DNA from: Brachybacterium sp. Z12
GTDB taxonomy: Bacteria; Actinomycetota; Actinomycetes; Actinomycetales; Dermabacteraceae
Assembly: GCF_014400405.1 (NCBI RefSeq)
Contig: NZ_CP060496.1
Span: 2,728,001-2,792,000, forward strand
Direction of reading: 5' to 3'
DNA: 64,000 bases
The position numbers and the translations under genes are program-made. The notes below the pieces were generated by a model. The model was not told the origin of the DNA. It was given only the letters and a program-made list of their open reading frames with translations, and ran no database searches. Numbering within the stretch: the stretch's first letter is position 1; every line of letters begins with the position of its first letter. Positions 1-9,758 of this stretch are shown here, piece after piece.

Positions 1-554
1 ACCAGCACGATCGCGACCAGCGGCGCGGGCACGGCCTTGGTGAACCGTGGCAGCACGAGCACCACCACGAGCGTCAGCGCGAACAGCGGGTAGACCATCG
101 CCGGCACGTCGAGGACGTGCTGCAGCTGCGCGGCGAAGATGAGAATGCCCAGCGCGTTGACGAAGCCGATCATCACCGAGCGCGGGATGAACCGCATGAT
201 GCGCGCAAGCCCCAGCACCCCGAAGAGGATCTGGATGATGCCGGCGAGGATCACGGTGGGCAGGAGGTATTCGACGCCGTGGGTGTGGACCAGAGGTGCG
301 ACGACGAGTGCGACCGCGCCCGCGGCCGCGGTGATCATGGCGGGCCGGCCGCCGAGGATCGACATCGAGATCGCCAGCACCACAGAGGCGATGAGGCTGA
401 CCTTGGGGTCCACGCCCGCGATCACGGAGAACGAGATCACCTCGGGGATGAGCGCGAGGGTGGTCACCGCTCCGGCGAGCGCCTCGGTGGTCAACAGACG
501 AGGGCTGCGGAGGGCCTGCAGCGTGGTGGGGCTCTTCACGGGCGCGTTGGTCAC
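1..554 (-). CDS. SulP-family anion transporter, N-terminal part (cut by window edge)
   Basis: The visible 184 residues start at GTG 554 (VTNAPVKSPTTLQ...) and run off the left edge. They contain several hydrophobic segments and the SulP N-terminal core, with a helix beginning TTLALIPEVISFSVIAGV followed by GGRPAMITAAAGAVALVVAP. SulP proteins are membrane transporters of sulfate, bicarbonate or other anions, and full length is normally about 480-550 residues, so roughly two thirds is missing, including any STAS domain. The substrate cannot be told from this part. The gene is divergent from the small membrane protein at 710. No frame break is seen. Confidence 0.8.
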   Translation of the reverse strand, partial: MTNAPVKSPTTLQALRSPRLLTTEALAGAVTTLALIPEVISFSVIAGVDPKVSLIASVVLAISMSILGGRPAMITAAAGAVALVVAPLVHTHGVEYLLPTVILAGIIQILFGVLGLARIMRFIPRSVMIGFVNALGILIFAAQLQHVLDVPAMVYPLFALTLVVVLVLPRFTKAVPAPLVAIVL

Positions 555-709
555 GTCCGGATGCTACCGGTGCGTCTCGCGCGGTGGCCGCGGCGCACTG
601 TCCCGAGCTCGTTCCGGGTGCGGCGGGACACAGCGGGGAGGACTACGCTGAGGTCCCTGCTTCTTCGTGTGCAGCCTGCATCCGAGGATCTGACCGGACG
701 GAGGATCCG

Positions 710-997
710 ATGACTCCACGCACTCGCCGCCGTTTCGACGCCACCTGGTTGCCGTTCGGGATGATGATCGGTTTCACCGTGGGGATCGGCTTCGGACTGG
801 CCCTCATCGACAATATCTTCGTGGGCGCGCTGATCGGCTTCTTCGTCGGTGCTGGGCTCGGCATCGCTCTCGGGTTCCGCGATCCCCGACGTTCGGGGAA
901 CGAGGAGGACGCCGAGGACGATCTGTACCGGAAGCAGCACGGGGATCCCGGGCCCCAGGGTGGGCGCTCTCCGCAGCGTTCGCCCGAGGACGAGTGA
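710..997 (+). CDS. small membrane protein, two predicted helices
   Basis: This 95-residue protein starts at ATG 710, five bases after a GGAGG at 700-704. Residues 1-12 are basic (MTPRTRRRFDAT). Two hydrophobic glycine-rich segments follow at about residues 13-33 and 37-57 (GFTVGIGFGLALI and FVGALIGFFVGAGLGIAL), then a charged hydrophilic tail ending SPQRSPEDE. The glycine zipper-like helices resemble small actinobacterial membrane proteins of unknown role. I recognise no named family. It stands alone between the divergent SulP gene and the lipoprotein gene. Confidence 0.7.
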   Translation: MTPRTRRRFDATWLPFGMMIGFTVGIGFGLALIDNIFVGALIGFFVGAGLGIALGFRDPRRSGNEEDAEDDLYRKQHGDPGPQGGRSPQRSPEDE

Positions 998-1171
998 GGG
1001 CAACCCGCTCCGGATCGGCGGGCGCAGAACCTTCACAGCCCCGACACTGCGATTTCATGGGGATTCCTTGACCCTCTCTTGACCCGATGGCACGGTGTGA
1101 CGCGGAAGGCATCGATTCCGGCTCCGTGACGGCACCACCGCCGCCGGGGCGCTCGAGGGAGAGGACCCACC

Positions 1172-2074
1172 ATGACCACGAGCATCGCCCGACGCACCCG
1201 ATCAACCCTCGCCCTCGTCGCCGGCGCAGCCCTGCTGGGACTGGCCGCCTGCGGGACCGACGGCGGCGACGAAGCGACCGCCCCACCCGCTGGCGGGAGC
1301 GAGGTCTCCGACGGCGGCGAGCAGGACCAGCAGGATCAGCCGATGGACGACCAGGCCCCCTCGGATGGCGGCGGCGCCACCGGGGACGGTGAAGAAGAGG
1401 CCACGCAGGATGAAGGCGGCACCGCGGCCTCGGGAGAACGAACCCGGATCATGCTGGTGACCGATCTCGGGATCGATGACACCTCGGGCGATGGCCCGCT
1501 GACGCTCCAGAACGAGGAGCTGGCCGAGCTGCTCGCCGCACCGTTCGAGGCCACTGCGGAGTGCGCCGACGAGCTCGTCCTCGAGCCGGGGAACACGGCC
1601 GGCTGCGTGGGCCCGGCGGGAATCGAGAAGCCCGAACCCACCCAGGAGTGGGTCGCGAACGCCGTGCGGGTCCCGCAGGCCGACGATCCGGCCGGCGGCA
1701 ACCAGGACGCGGTGCTGTTCTCGACCGGCACGGCACTGCCGGAGGGCGCCGATGACCTGTTGGACGAGGACATCACCCTCACCGGGCTGGGCTTCGGCTC
1801 CGCCTTCGGCATGGAGCCGCTGAGCGCCGAGCAGCTCGCCGAGAGCACGCTGCAGACCCTCACCTCCGAGCACGCCTACATCCCGGTCGGAGAGATGGCC
1901 GAATGGTCCGAGGTCACCTGCGAGGACAGCTTGGACTTCACGCAGTTCGAGACGGTGGACTGCGAGGCCACCACGACCGACGGCGAGAGCTGGGACCTCT
2001 CGGTCGCGCCGGGCAGCTACGTGAACAACGACCAGGGCCTGCTGGTCGGGATCGAGAGCCAGCGCAACGGCTGA
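1172..2074 (+). CDS. putative secreted lipoprotein
   Basis: This 300-residue protein starts at ATG 1172 behind a GAGGGAGAGGA purine stretch. It has a basic N-terminus (MTTSIARRTRS), a hydrophobic segment and a lipobox LAAC with the acceptor Cys at about residue 27, so it should be exported and lipid-anchored. Residues about 28-90 are a low-complexity acidic linker rich in G, D, E and Q. The folded C-terminal part has cysteine pairs (ECADE, AGCVGP, VTCEDS, VDCEA) that could form disulfides. I recognise no function. It appears to be monocistronic. Confidence 0.8.
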   Translation: MTTSIARRTRSTLALVAGAALLGLAACGTDGGDEATAPPAGGSEVSDGGEQDQQDQPMDDQAPSDGGGATGDGEEEATQDEGGTAASGERTRIMLVTDLGIDDTSGDGPLTLQNEELAELLAAPFEATAECADELVLEPGNTAGCVGPAGIEKPEPTQEWVANAVRVPQADDPAGGNQDAVLFSTGTALPEGADDLLDEDITLTGLGFGSAFGMEPLSAEQLAESTLQTLTSEHAYIPVGEMAEWSEVTCEDSLDFTQFETVDCEATTTDGESWDLSVAPGSYVNNDQGLLVGIESQRNG

Positions 2075-2240
2075 CCCCTCACCGCAGCGGGTGGTCAGGT
2101 CGCTCACCAGAAGCGGCCTGCCCGCCCGCTGCGCGGCTATCGTGGACGGTGCGTCGGGCAGTCCCCCCCCCGGCGCCCCCCGGCCGGGACGACCCGGTCG
2201 GCGGAACCACCTGAGGACGGCCTCGCAGGAGGATCCTCCC

Positions 2241-3434
2241 GTGCCCACGCACACCCCTGTACCGCACAGCGGCCTCGTCCGCACCGTCCTGACCCGAGGG
2301 GCTCTCGCCCGCCTGCTGCTCGGATGGGCGGCCGTCGGCGCTCTCACCCTGATGGCCCCGCTGCTCGCCGAGCCGCTGCCCTCCCCCGTGCTGGCTCTGC
2401 TCCTGGCCACGATCGTCGCGATCATCGTGGTGGCGGCCGGCGGCGTGGTCCAGCAGGCGGAGGCGCTCGCCCACCGCCTCGGCGACCCCTACGGCACCCT
2501 CGTGCTGACCCTGTCGATCGTGGTGATCGAGGTGGTGCTGATCGCCGCGGTCATGCTCGGCCCCGGTGAGCACACCACCATCGCGCGGGACTCGGTGATG
2601 GCCGTGTCGATGATCATCATGAACCTGGCTCTGGGCCTGTGCCTGCTGGTGGGCGGGCTGCGGCACGGCGCCCTCGCCCCGCACCGGGTGGGGGCCTCCA
2701 CGTATCTGGTGCTGCTGGTGACCCTCTCTGCGCTCGCCTTCGCGTTGCCGGAGATGATCGGACGGGACGGCGGTTACACGCCCGTCCAGGCGCTGGCGAT
2801 CGTCGGCCTGACCGTCGCGGTGTACGCCTTCTTCCTCTGGCGCCAGATGGGCGCACAGGCCGGTGAGTTCCGGGAGGTGGAGCAGCCGGCAGGACCAGCG
2901 GCGCCCCAGGGCTCCGCTCCCGAGGCCGGCTCTGCGGGGCGCGCGGGCCGCGCCCCGCTGCGCGAGATCCTCTCCGCGCACCGAGCAGAGCTCCTGGCCC
3001 GCTCCGCGCTGCTGATCGCGACCGTGCTGCCGATCGTGCTGCTCTCCCATCACATGGCCGGGCTGCTCGATGACGGTCTGGCACGGCTCGGGGCCCCGGT
3101 CGCGCTCGGCGGGGTGCTGATCGCGATGATCGTGTTCACCCCGGAGTCGATCACCGCGGTGCGGGCGGCGCTGGCCGGGGAGATGCAGCGGGTGGTGAAC
3201 CTGTGCCACGGGGCGCTGGTCTCGACCCTCGCGCTGACGATCCCGACGGTGCTGGTGATCGGGCTGCTCACCGGCTCCCCGGTGGTGCTCGCCGCATCGC
3301 CGACGAACCTGGTCCTGCTCGGGGTGACGCTGGCCGTCGCCGCGATCTCGGCGAGCGCCCCACGGATCACCGCGGTGCACGGTGCCGTGCACCTGATGCT
3401 GTTCGGCGTCTACGCCCTCATGCTGTTCTCCTGA
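2241..3434 (+). CDS. ChaA-like calcium/sodium:proton antiporter (CaCA superfamily)
   Basis: This is a 397-residue polytopic membrane protein. I chose GTG 2241 because AGGAGG lies at 2227-2232, eight bases upstream; the longer frame back to 2091 has no comparable site. About eleven hydrophobic segments form two homologous halves, each with the acidic exchanger helix: LTLSIVVIEVVLIAAVM in the first half and GVLIAMIVFTPESITAV in the second. These Glu-containing alpha repeats characterise CaCA exchangers, and length and layout match ChaA, which expels Ca2+, Na+ or K+ in exchange for protons. A charged loop near residues 205-240 separates the halves. Ion choice is not visible. Confidence 0.85.
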   Translation: MPTHTPVPHSGLVRTVLTRGALARLLLGWAAVGALTLMAPLLAEPLPSPVLALLLATIVAIIVVAAGGVVQQAEALAHRLGDPYGTLVLTLSIVVIEVVLIAAVMLGPGEHTTIARDSVMAVSMIIMNLALGLCLLVGGLRHGALAPHRVGASTYLVLLVTLSALAFALPEMIGRDGGYTPVQALAIVGLTVAVYAFFLWRQMGAQAGEFREVEQPAGPAAPQGSAPEAGSAGRAGRAPLREILSAHRAELLARSALLIATVLPIVLLSHHMAGLLDDGLARLGAPVALGGVLIAMIVFTPESITAVRAALAGEMQRVVNLCHGALVSTLALTIPTVLVIGLLTGSPVVLAASPTNLVLLGVTLAVAAISASAPRITAVHGAVHLMLFGVYALMLFS

Positions 3435-3461
3435 GGGCCGCTCCGCCGGGCTCGGCCGGCC

Positions 3462-5167
3462 TCAGCGCCGGGGGCGCCTGCGGTCGATCTCCTGCAGCCG
3501 GTCCCGCACCTCGCGGCGCAGCACCTTGCCCATCTCGTTGCGCGGCAGCTCGGTCAGCACATGGAAGCGGCGCGGCACCTTGTAGGAGGTCAGCTTCTCC
3601 TTGAGCTGCCGGCGGAGGTTCTCGACATCCGGCAGCAGGCCGTCGGGGGTGACGATCGCGGCGACCACCTCCTCGGTGCCCAGCTCGTCGACCAGGCCCA
3701 CCACGGCGATGTCCTCGATGCCGTCCTGGCCGCGGATCGCATCCTCGACCTCGGAGGGATAGACGTTGAACCCGCCGGTGATCACCATCTCCTTGAGCCG
3801 GTCGACGATCGTGAGGAACCCGCGCTCGTCGGCCCGGGCGATGTCGCCGGTGCGGAACCAGCCGTCGTGGAACGCCTCGGCCGTCGCCTCAGGGCGATTG
3901 CGGTATCCGGAGAACACCTGCGGGCCCTGGACCAGGATCTCTCCCGCCTCCCCGGGCGCCACGTCCCGGTCGAGATCCTCGGGGTCGGCCAGGCGCACCC
4001 TGGTGTCGGGGAAGGGCACGCCGATCGACCCCGGGGTGCGGGAGCCGTCGACCGGGTTGCCGCACACGATCGGTGAGCATTCCGAGAGCCCGTAGCCCTC
4101 GATCAGCAGGCCCCCGGTCGCCTCCTCCCAGGACGCGATGAGCTCCGGTCGCAGCGGCATCGCCCCCGCCACCCCGGTGCGGATCCCCTCGAGCGAGACT
4201 CCCCGCTCCTTCGCCCCGGCGACCACGCGGTCGAACAGCGGCGGCACCGCGATCATCGTCGTCGGCGTCCGCCGCTTGATCGCATCGAGGATCAGCCCGG
4301 TCTCGGGCTTGGGGATCAGGTGCAGCATCGCCCCGACGCTCAATCCCGCGTTCATCGACAGCGAGCAGCCGAACACGTGGAAGAGCGGCAGGCAGGCCAT
4401 GAACACCTCCTTGCCGGGGACCAGCGGGGTCACCCATGCGCGCGCCTGGGTGGTGGAGGCGATCAGGTTGGCGTGGCTGAGGGGCACGCCTTTCGGGGCG
4501 CCGGTGGTGCCCGAGGTGTACAGCAGCAGTGCGGTGTCCTCGCGCGCCGGGCGGGTGGCAGCAGGGGCCTGGGCCCCCTTGCGCCGCAGCTGGGAGAACG
4601 GGACGGTGCCGGCCGGAGCGGGGCGGGAGAGCTGGTGCCGCGAGGCGCGGGCCTTCTTGAGCGGCAGCCGCAGCAGGGCGCGCGCTTGCCCAGGGGCATC
4701 TCCTCGAGGAGGTCCACCGCGATGATCGTGCGCGGGCGCACGTCCTCAGGCAGCGACTGCAGGGTGCCGGCGGCGGCGTTCCACACGATCGCGACCTCGG
4801 CGTGGTGGTCGGTGAACATCGGAGCGAGCTCGCCCGCCGGATACAGCGGGTTGTGCTCGACGACGGTCGCTCCGCACCGCAGCACGGCATAGAAGGCGAC
4901 GACGTGCTGCGGGCAGGTGGGCATCAGCAGCGCCACCGTCGTCCCCGGCCCAACGCCCAGGGCGTGGAGGTTCCCGGCCGCTGTCCGCACCTGCTCGGCG
5001 AGCTCGGCGTAGCTCGTGCGCCGCCCGAAGAAGTCCAGCGCCGCCTGCTCCGCCCAGGTGGTGGTGAACGCATCGAACTCATCGATCAGGGAGCCGGCGG
5101 GATAGTCGAGGTGGCGCTGCACTCCGGGGGCGTAGGCGGCGATCCAACGGTCCTCGAGAGCAGTCAT
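3462..5167 (-). CDS. acyl-CoA synthetase (AMP-forming), one frameshift
   Basis: This is an ANL-superfamily ligase that activates a fatty or aromatic acid as acyl-AMP and then CoA thioester. ATG 5167 begins MTALEDRWIAAYAPG. After about residue 162 (PLGKRA) the frame changes near 4677-4687, inside a GC-rich run, and then continues LLRLPLKKA. The second part carries the AMP-binding loop YTSGTTGAPKG, GYGLSECSP, the GWFRTGDIARAD motif, a hinge (VDRLKEMVITGGFNVYPSE) and the terminal lysine region PRNEMGKVLRREV. The repaired length is about 568 residues, normal for long-chain acyl-CoA ligases. The break fits one missing base and is probably an error, since both halves are well conserved. The substrate is not determinable. 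Confidence 0.85.
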
Positions 5168-5320
5168 CAGCGGTCCTCAGCGGTGCGGGGTGCGGGTCAG
5201 GCTCAGGGTAGGCCCGGTTCCTGCGAACCACCGCCGAGATCTCGCCGACGCTCCTGGTGATGCCGACGCTCCTGATGCTGGAACCTGGGCGCGGCCGCGG
5301 ACGCGGGATACAGTCGGGGC

Positions 5321-6070
5321 GTGAGTGCGACGACGCTTCCGATCCCCACCGACGCCGGTGACCTGCCGGGCCTGCTCTGGCTGCCCGAGAACCTCGAGCA
5401 GCCGGTGCCCGGCCTGGTGGTGCTGCAGGAGATCTTCGGCCTCTCCGAGTACATCCGGCAGCGCTGCGCGGATCTCGCCGCGCTCGGGTACGCGGTGCTC
5501 GCCCCGCAGCTGTTCGCTCGCCTGGATCCGCCCGTCGCCGCGGTCGAGGACCGCGAGGACGTCGAGGCCTGGCTGGGCGAGGGCATGGCACTCACGGAGC
5601 AGCTGCCCTGGGAGCGCGCCGAGGCCGATGCGATCGCCGCACTCGGAGCCCTGCGCGCGCACGGCGCCGTCGACTCCGAACAGGTGGGCCTGCTGGGCTT
5701 CTGCTACGGCGGCGGACTGGCCTTCGCCGCGGCCGCCTCGGCCGCCGAGGAGGAGCGCCCGCCGTCGGTGCTGGTGAGCTTCTACGGCTCGGCGCTGCCG
5801 ACGCTGCTGGGCCGCGCCGCGCTGGTGGAGGCACCGAGCCTGCACCACTTCGGCACCGCCGATGCGTTCATCCCCATGGAGCAGGTCGAACAGATCCGCG
5901 ACGCCGTCACCGCGGGCGGCGCCCGGGAGCAGGTGCGCTTCGCGCTGCACGAAGGTGCCGGGCACGCCTTCGACAACCCCCATCCCGCGCTGCATCACGC
6001 CGACGCTGCCGAAGCCGCCTGGCAGCAGACGGTCGACGTCCTCGCCGAGGTGCTGCCGCTCCGGGCCTGA
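5321..6070 (+). CDS. dienelactone hydrolase family protein
   Basis: This 249-residue alpha/beta hydrolase starts at GTG 5321. It shows the DLH nucleophile elbow GFCYGGG with a Cys nucleophile near residue 128, a C-terminal acid region GTADAFIP and catalytic His in HEGAGHAF. The Cys-Asp-His triad and length match carboxymethylenebutenolidase-type enzymes. No aromatic-degradation genes lie nearby, so the true substrate may be another lactone or ester. It is divergent from the acyl-CoA ligase, with about 150 bp between the starts for promoters. Confidence 0.85.
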   Translation: MSATTLPIPTDAGDLPGLLWLPENLEQPVPGLVVLQEIFGLSEYIRQRCADLAALGYAVLAPQLFARLDPPVAAVEDREDVEAWLGEGMALTEQLPWERAEADAIAALGALRAHGAVDSEQVGLLGFCYGGGLAFAAAASAAEEERPPSVLVSFYGSALPTLLGRAALVEAPSLHHFGTADAFIPMEQVEQIRDAVTAGGAREQVRFALHEGAGHAFDNPHPALHHADAAEAAWQQTVDVLAEVLPLRA

Positions 6071-6433
6071 GGGCCCCGATAGCACCCTCCGGGCGTCGAT
6101 CCGCGTCGTCGGTCACCCGCCACGGCGCACGTTGCCGAATAGTTATGTCCAGATTGTCGGACAGTTGGACGGTCCAGCACCCAGGGTTCCGCGCGCCCCC
6201 ATCGCCCCAGGCCATACGACAGATCGGCACGTGTCGCGAGAGAGCCCCACGAGGTCATCGAGCCGCCTGGACGGCGTCACTGCCGGGCTGAATGCCCTGA
6301 TCCGGGGCATATTCCGCGCTCAAAGAGGCCTACGCTTCGAAGTATCTTCACGCTGCGTCGGCACCCCGGAAGGGGACGGGGAGCCCTCGGCGCGATTCCA
6401 GCAAGCCACCCGTCCGCCGACGAAGGAGCCCAC
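6071..6433 (+). promoter_or_regulatory. upstream region of proVWX with nested palindromes and a folded leader
   Basis: This stretch of about 360 bp has no convincing gene. It holds an AT-richer patch near 6137-6176 with two adjacent odd-spaced palindromes: TTGTCGGACAG at 6154-6164 and TGGACGGTCCA at 6166-6176, plus an outer GTCCA at 6147-6151. Nearer the gene, CGTCGGC (6357-6363) can pair with GCCGACG (6417-6423), closing a roughly 53-nt GC-rich domain that ends at the AAGGAG ribosome site (6423-6428). The first element looks like an operator. The second is a candidate structured leader that could hide the ribosome site. No known riboswitch class was recognised. Confidence 0.5.
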
Positions 6434-7701
6434 GTGCCACCAGTGATCACTGCGGAAGGCCTGTACAAGGTCTTCGGCCGCCGCCCTGCCCGGGGAGTCG
6501 ACGCCCTACGTCAGGGCCGCAGCCGCGACGAACTGCGCGACAGCGGTCTGACCGCGGCCGTGATCGATGCGAGCTTCAGCGTCGACCCCGGCGAGATCTT
6601 CGTCGTGATGGGCCTGTCCGGCTCCGGCAAGTCCACCCTGATCCGGATGGTCAACGGCCTGCTGCCCGCGACCGCCGGCGAACTGCGGATCGGTGACGAC
6701 GTCCTGTCGGACATGTCCCCGGCGAAGATCCGTGAGGTCCGCCGAACGCGGGTCTCCATGGTGTTCCAGCACTTCGCGCTCCTGCCTCACCGCACCGTCG
6801 GCGAGAACGCCGCCTACGGGCTCGAGGTCAGCGGCATGAACCGCGCCGACCGCGAGGCGAAGGCGGCCACGGCCCTGGAGATGGTCGGGCTGAAGGGCTG
6901 GGGCGGCTACAAGCCCGCCGCACTCTCCGGCGGCATGCAGCAGCGCGTGGGCCTGGCCCGCGCACTGGCCGCCGGCACCGACATCATGCTGATGGACGAG
7001 GCGTTCAGCGCCCTGGACCCGCTGATCCGTCGCGATATGCAGGATCAGCTCGTGGACCTCCAGCAGCGTCTGGACAAGACCGTCCTGTTCATCACCCACG
7101 ACCTCAACGAGGCGATGCGACTCGGCGACCGGATCGCGATGATGCGCGACGGCCGGATCGTGCAGGTCGGCACCTCGGACGAGATCCTCAACGAGCCGGC
7201 CAACGATTACGTCGCCCGCTTCATCCAGGACGTCGACCGCTCGCGCGTGCTCACCGCCGGCGCGATCATGGAGAAGCCGAACGAGGTCCTCGGCGACGGG
7301 CAGGGCCCCCGCACAGCGCATCGCATGCTGCGCGCCACCCAGAACCCCTGGCTGGTGGTCCTGAACCGGGACCGCACCCCGCGCGGAGTGCTGTGGGAGG
7401 ACGACGTCGCCGCGGCCGTCGGCGCCGGCCGCGACGACCTGCCCTGGTCCACGGTCCACGAGATGCCGGTCGCCTCGGAGGACACCCCCATCTCCGAGCT
7501 CTTCACGCTCGCCGCCAAGCACCTGAGCCCGATCGTCGTGGTCGACGACAAGGACCGCTTCCTCGGCGTCGTCCCCGGGTCACGCTGCTCACCGCCGCCG
7601 GCGTCGGCAGCGAGAACGCAGACGCCGACGCCAACGGATCGCCCGGGAGTGATGCCGCCCCCGGACCAGCCCCCACCGATGCACAGGGAGGTGCGCGATG
7701 A
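6434..7701 (+). CDS. proV: glycine betaine/proline ABC transporter ATP-binding protein, one frameshift
   Basis: This is the ATPase subunit of an osmoprotectant importer. GTG 6434 follows AAGGAG at 6423-6428. Motifs are Walker A GLSGSGKST, signature LSGGMQQR, Walker B IMLMDEAF and the switch His in FITHDL, followed by a paired CBS-like regulatory region (residues about 280-400). The family's long N-terminal extension, with VIDASFSV before Walker A, is typical of ProV/OpuAA. The frame breaks near 7576 at CCCGGG; restoring one C gives VVPRVTLLTAAGVGS and a stop at 7699-7701. That stop overlaps the proW ATG as ATGA, strong evidence for an error rather than a truncated gene. The repaired length is 422 residues. 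Confidence 0.92.
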
Positions 7702-8627
7702 ACCCGCAGGATGAGAGCCTCGTCCCCCGCATCCCGCTCGGAGACTGGGTCGATGTCGCCTTCGACTGGTTGAAGGAGAACGTCGCCTGGCTGTTCGACG
7801 CCTTCACCATCGCTATGGACTTCCTGATCGGAACCCTCACCGATCTCCTGGTGGCCATGCCCGCGCTGGCGGCCATCCCGCTGTTCGCCCTGATCGCACT
7901 GGGGCTGCGGTCCTGGAAGCTCGCGGTGGGCACCGTGATCGGCTTCGTGCTGGTGGTCTCCATGGGGCAGTGGGAGACGATGATGCAGACCATGGCTCTG
8001 GTGCTGATCGCCACCCTGTTCGCGGTGCTGATCGCGGTTCCGCTCGGGATCCTCGCCGCGATGAACAGCACGGTGAGCTCGATCGTGAAGCCAGTCATGG
8101 ACTTCATGCAGACCATGCCGGCCTTCGTCTACCTGATCCCGGCGGTCACCTTCTTCTCCATCGGCGTGGTGCCGGGCGTCTTCGCCACCATCATCTTCGC
8201 CCTGCCCCCGGGCGTGCGGATGACCGAGCTGGGCATCCGCCAGGTCGACTCCGAGACCGTCGAGGCCGGTGAGGCCTTCGGCGCGACCCGCGGGCAGATC
8301 CTGCGCGGCATCCAGCTGCCGCTGGCCGTGCCGACGATCATGGCCGGCGTCAACCAGGTCATCATGCTCTCGCTGTCCATGGCGGTCATCGCCGGCATGG
8401 TCGGCGCGGACGGCCTGGGCAAGGAGGTCGTCCAGGCGATCTCCACCCAGAACCTCGCCCTCGGCGTGGAGGCCGGTCTGGGAGTCGTCATCCTGGCTGT
8501 CTACCTGGACCGTCTCACCGCGGCGCTCGGCAACCCGGGTGCCTACAAGAGCTCGCTGGTAGCGCTCGCCCAGAAGGCGATCGCGAAGCGCGCCTCCGCC
8601 ACCCCGACCGGAGCCGCCGTGAACTGA
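7698..8627 (+). CDS. proW: glycine betaine/proline ABC transporter permease
   Basis: This 309-residue inner-membrane permease starts at ATG 7698, overlapping the repaired proV stop by four bases, with GGGAGG just upstream. The N-terminal amphipathic region (WVDVAFDWLKENVAWLFDAF) and about six membrane segments match ProW. The EAA loop that contacts the ATPase reads EAGEAFGATRGQILRGIQLP around residues 192-211. With ProV and the lipoprotein ProX it forms a quaternary-amine importer used for osmoprotection. It is intact. Confidence 0.92.
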   Translation: MNPQDESLVPRIPLGDWVDVAFDWLKENVAWLFDAFTIAMDFLIGTLTDLLVAMPALAAIPLFALIALGLRSWKLAVGTVIGFVLVVSMGQWETMMQTMALVLIATLFAVLIAVPLGILAAMNSTVSSIVKPVMDFMQTMPAFVYLIPAVTFFSIGVVPGVFATIIFALPPGVRMTELGIRQVDSETVEAGEAFGATRGQILRGIQLPLAVPTIMAGVNQVIMLSLSMAVIAGMVGADGLGKEVVQAISTQNLALGVEAGLGVVILAVYLDRLTAALGNPGAYKSSLVALAQKAIAKRASATPTGAAVN

Positions 8628-8683
8628 CGGCACGACCGAACCACCTCTGACCACCCGTTGATCACCATGGAAGGACCCCGATC

Positions 8684-9639
8684 ATGACCAACCGACGCAA
8701 CCCCTTCAGCCCCCGAGCCACCGCCCGCCGGCCCCTCACCCGCCGCGCCGCCCTGCTGGGCGGAGCCGGCCTGATGGGCATGGGCCTGGCAGCCTGCGGC
8801 AGCGACTCCGGCGGCTCCGGCGGCAGCGACAACGGCGGCGGTGAGGCTGGCGGCACCATCACGCTGGGCTACATCCCGTCCTGGACCGACGGCCTGTCCA
8901 CCGCCTACCTGCTGGACAACCGGCTGACCGCCATGGGCTACACGGTCGAGCACGAACCGATCACCGAGGCGGGCGTGCTGTACGCGGGCCTCGCCCAGGG
9001 CGACGTGGACATGTTCCCCTCCGCCTGGCCCGAGGTCACCCACGCCTCCTACATGGAGAAGTACGGAGACTCCATCGAGGATCTCGTGCCGTACTACGAG
9101 GGCGCGGTGCTGAACCTCGCCGTCCCCGAGTACGTCGACATCACCTCGATCGACGAGCTGGTGGGCCAGGGCGACCGCTTCGCGGCCGCATCGTGGGCAT
9201 CGAGCCCGGCGCCGGCCTCACCGAGGCCACCCAGGAGAGCGTGATCCCCGGTTACGGTCTCGACGAGTACGAGCTGATCACCTCCTCCACCCCGGCGATG
9301 ATCACCGAGCTGGAGAACGCGATCGATGCCGAAGAGGACATCGTCGTCACGCTCTGGACCCCGTTCTGGGCGATGCCCGCCTACTCGATGAAGGCGCTCG
9401 AGGATCCCGAGGGCCACTTCGGCGAGCCCGAGGCCCTGCACCACCTGGGTCGCCTGGGCTTCGGCGAGGACTTCCCGGACGTCAACGAGTGGATCGCCGG
9501 CGCCACCCTGACCGACGAGGAGTTCGGCTCCCTCGAGGACATGGTCGTCAACGAGTTCGGCGAGGGCAAGGAAGCCGAGGCCGTGGAGAAGTGGCTCGAG
9601 GAGAACCCCGACGTCCTCCCGCCGCTGCCCGGCGAGTGA
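8684..9639 (+). CDS. proX: glycine betaine-binding lipoprotein, one frameshift
   Basis: This is the substrate-binding subunit of the ProVWX importer. ATG 8684 begins a Tat-like basic N-terminus (TRRAALLGG), then a lipobox LAACGSD with Cys near residue 33, then a Gly/Ser linker. The fold begins ITLGYIPSWTDGLST. The frame breaks near 9181 after GQGDRF; one added G gives GGRIVGIEPGAGLTEATQ, and the second half carries TLWTPFWAM, a tryptophan-rich patch of the type that cages quaternary ammonium groups. The repaired length is 318 residues. It lies 56 bp after proW and is followed by a strong terminator. Confidence 0.9.
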
Positions 9640-9697
9640 TCCTGCCGAACCTCACGCCGGCGGCCGGGAAAGTCTGACTCCCGGCTGCCGACACAAA

Positions 9698-9736
9698 GAA
9701 CGGGCCGACCGCGACATCGTCGTGGTCGGCCCGTTC
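9698..9736. terminator. bidirectional hairpin between proX and a Gfo/Idh gene
   Basis: A perfect 13-bp inverted repeat has left arm GAACGGGCCGACC at 9698-9710 and right arm at 9724-9736, with a 13-nt loop. It sits between the convergent ends of proX (9639) and the oxidoreductase (9759), so it probably ends both transcripts. Confidence 0.8.
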
Positions 9737-9758
9737 CGTCGTTCCCGGGTCTCGTTCC

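Noticed and set aside
2159..2186. Long C runs before the ChaA-like gene as a phase-variation tract
   Set aside because: The runs lie upstream of the chosen start and its AGGAGG site, so changing their length would not alter the reading frame; a promoter effect cannot be judged from sequence.
6357..6428. Known riboswitch (c-di-AMP ydaO, glycine or SAM type) before proV
   Set aside because: The conserved core sequences of these classes were not found; only a possible long-range helix is supported.
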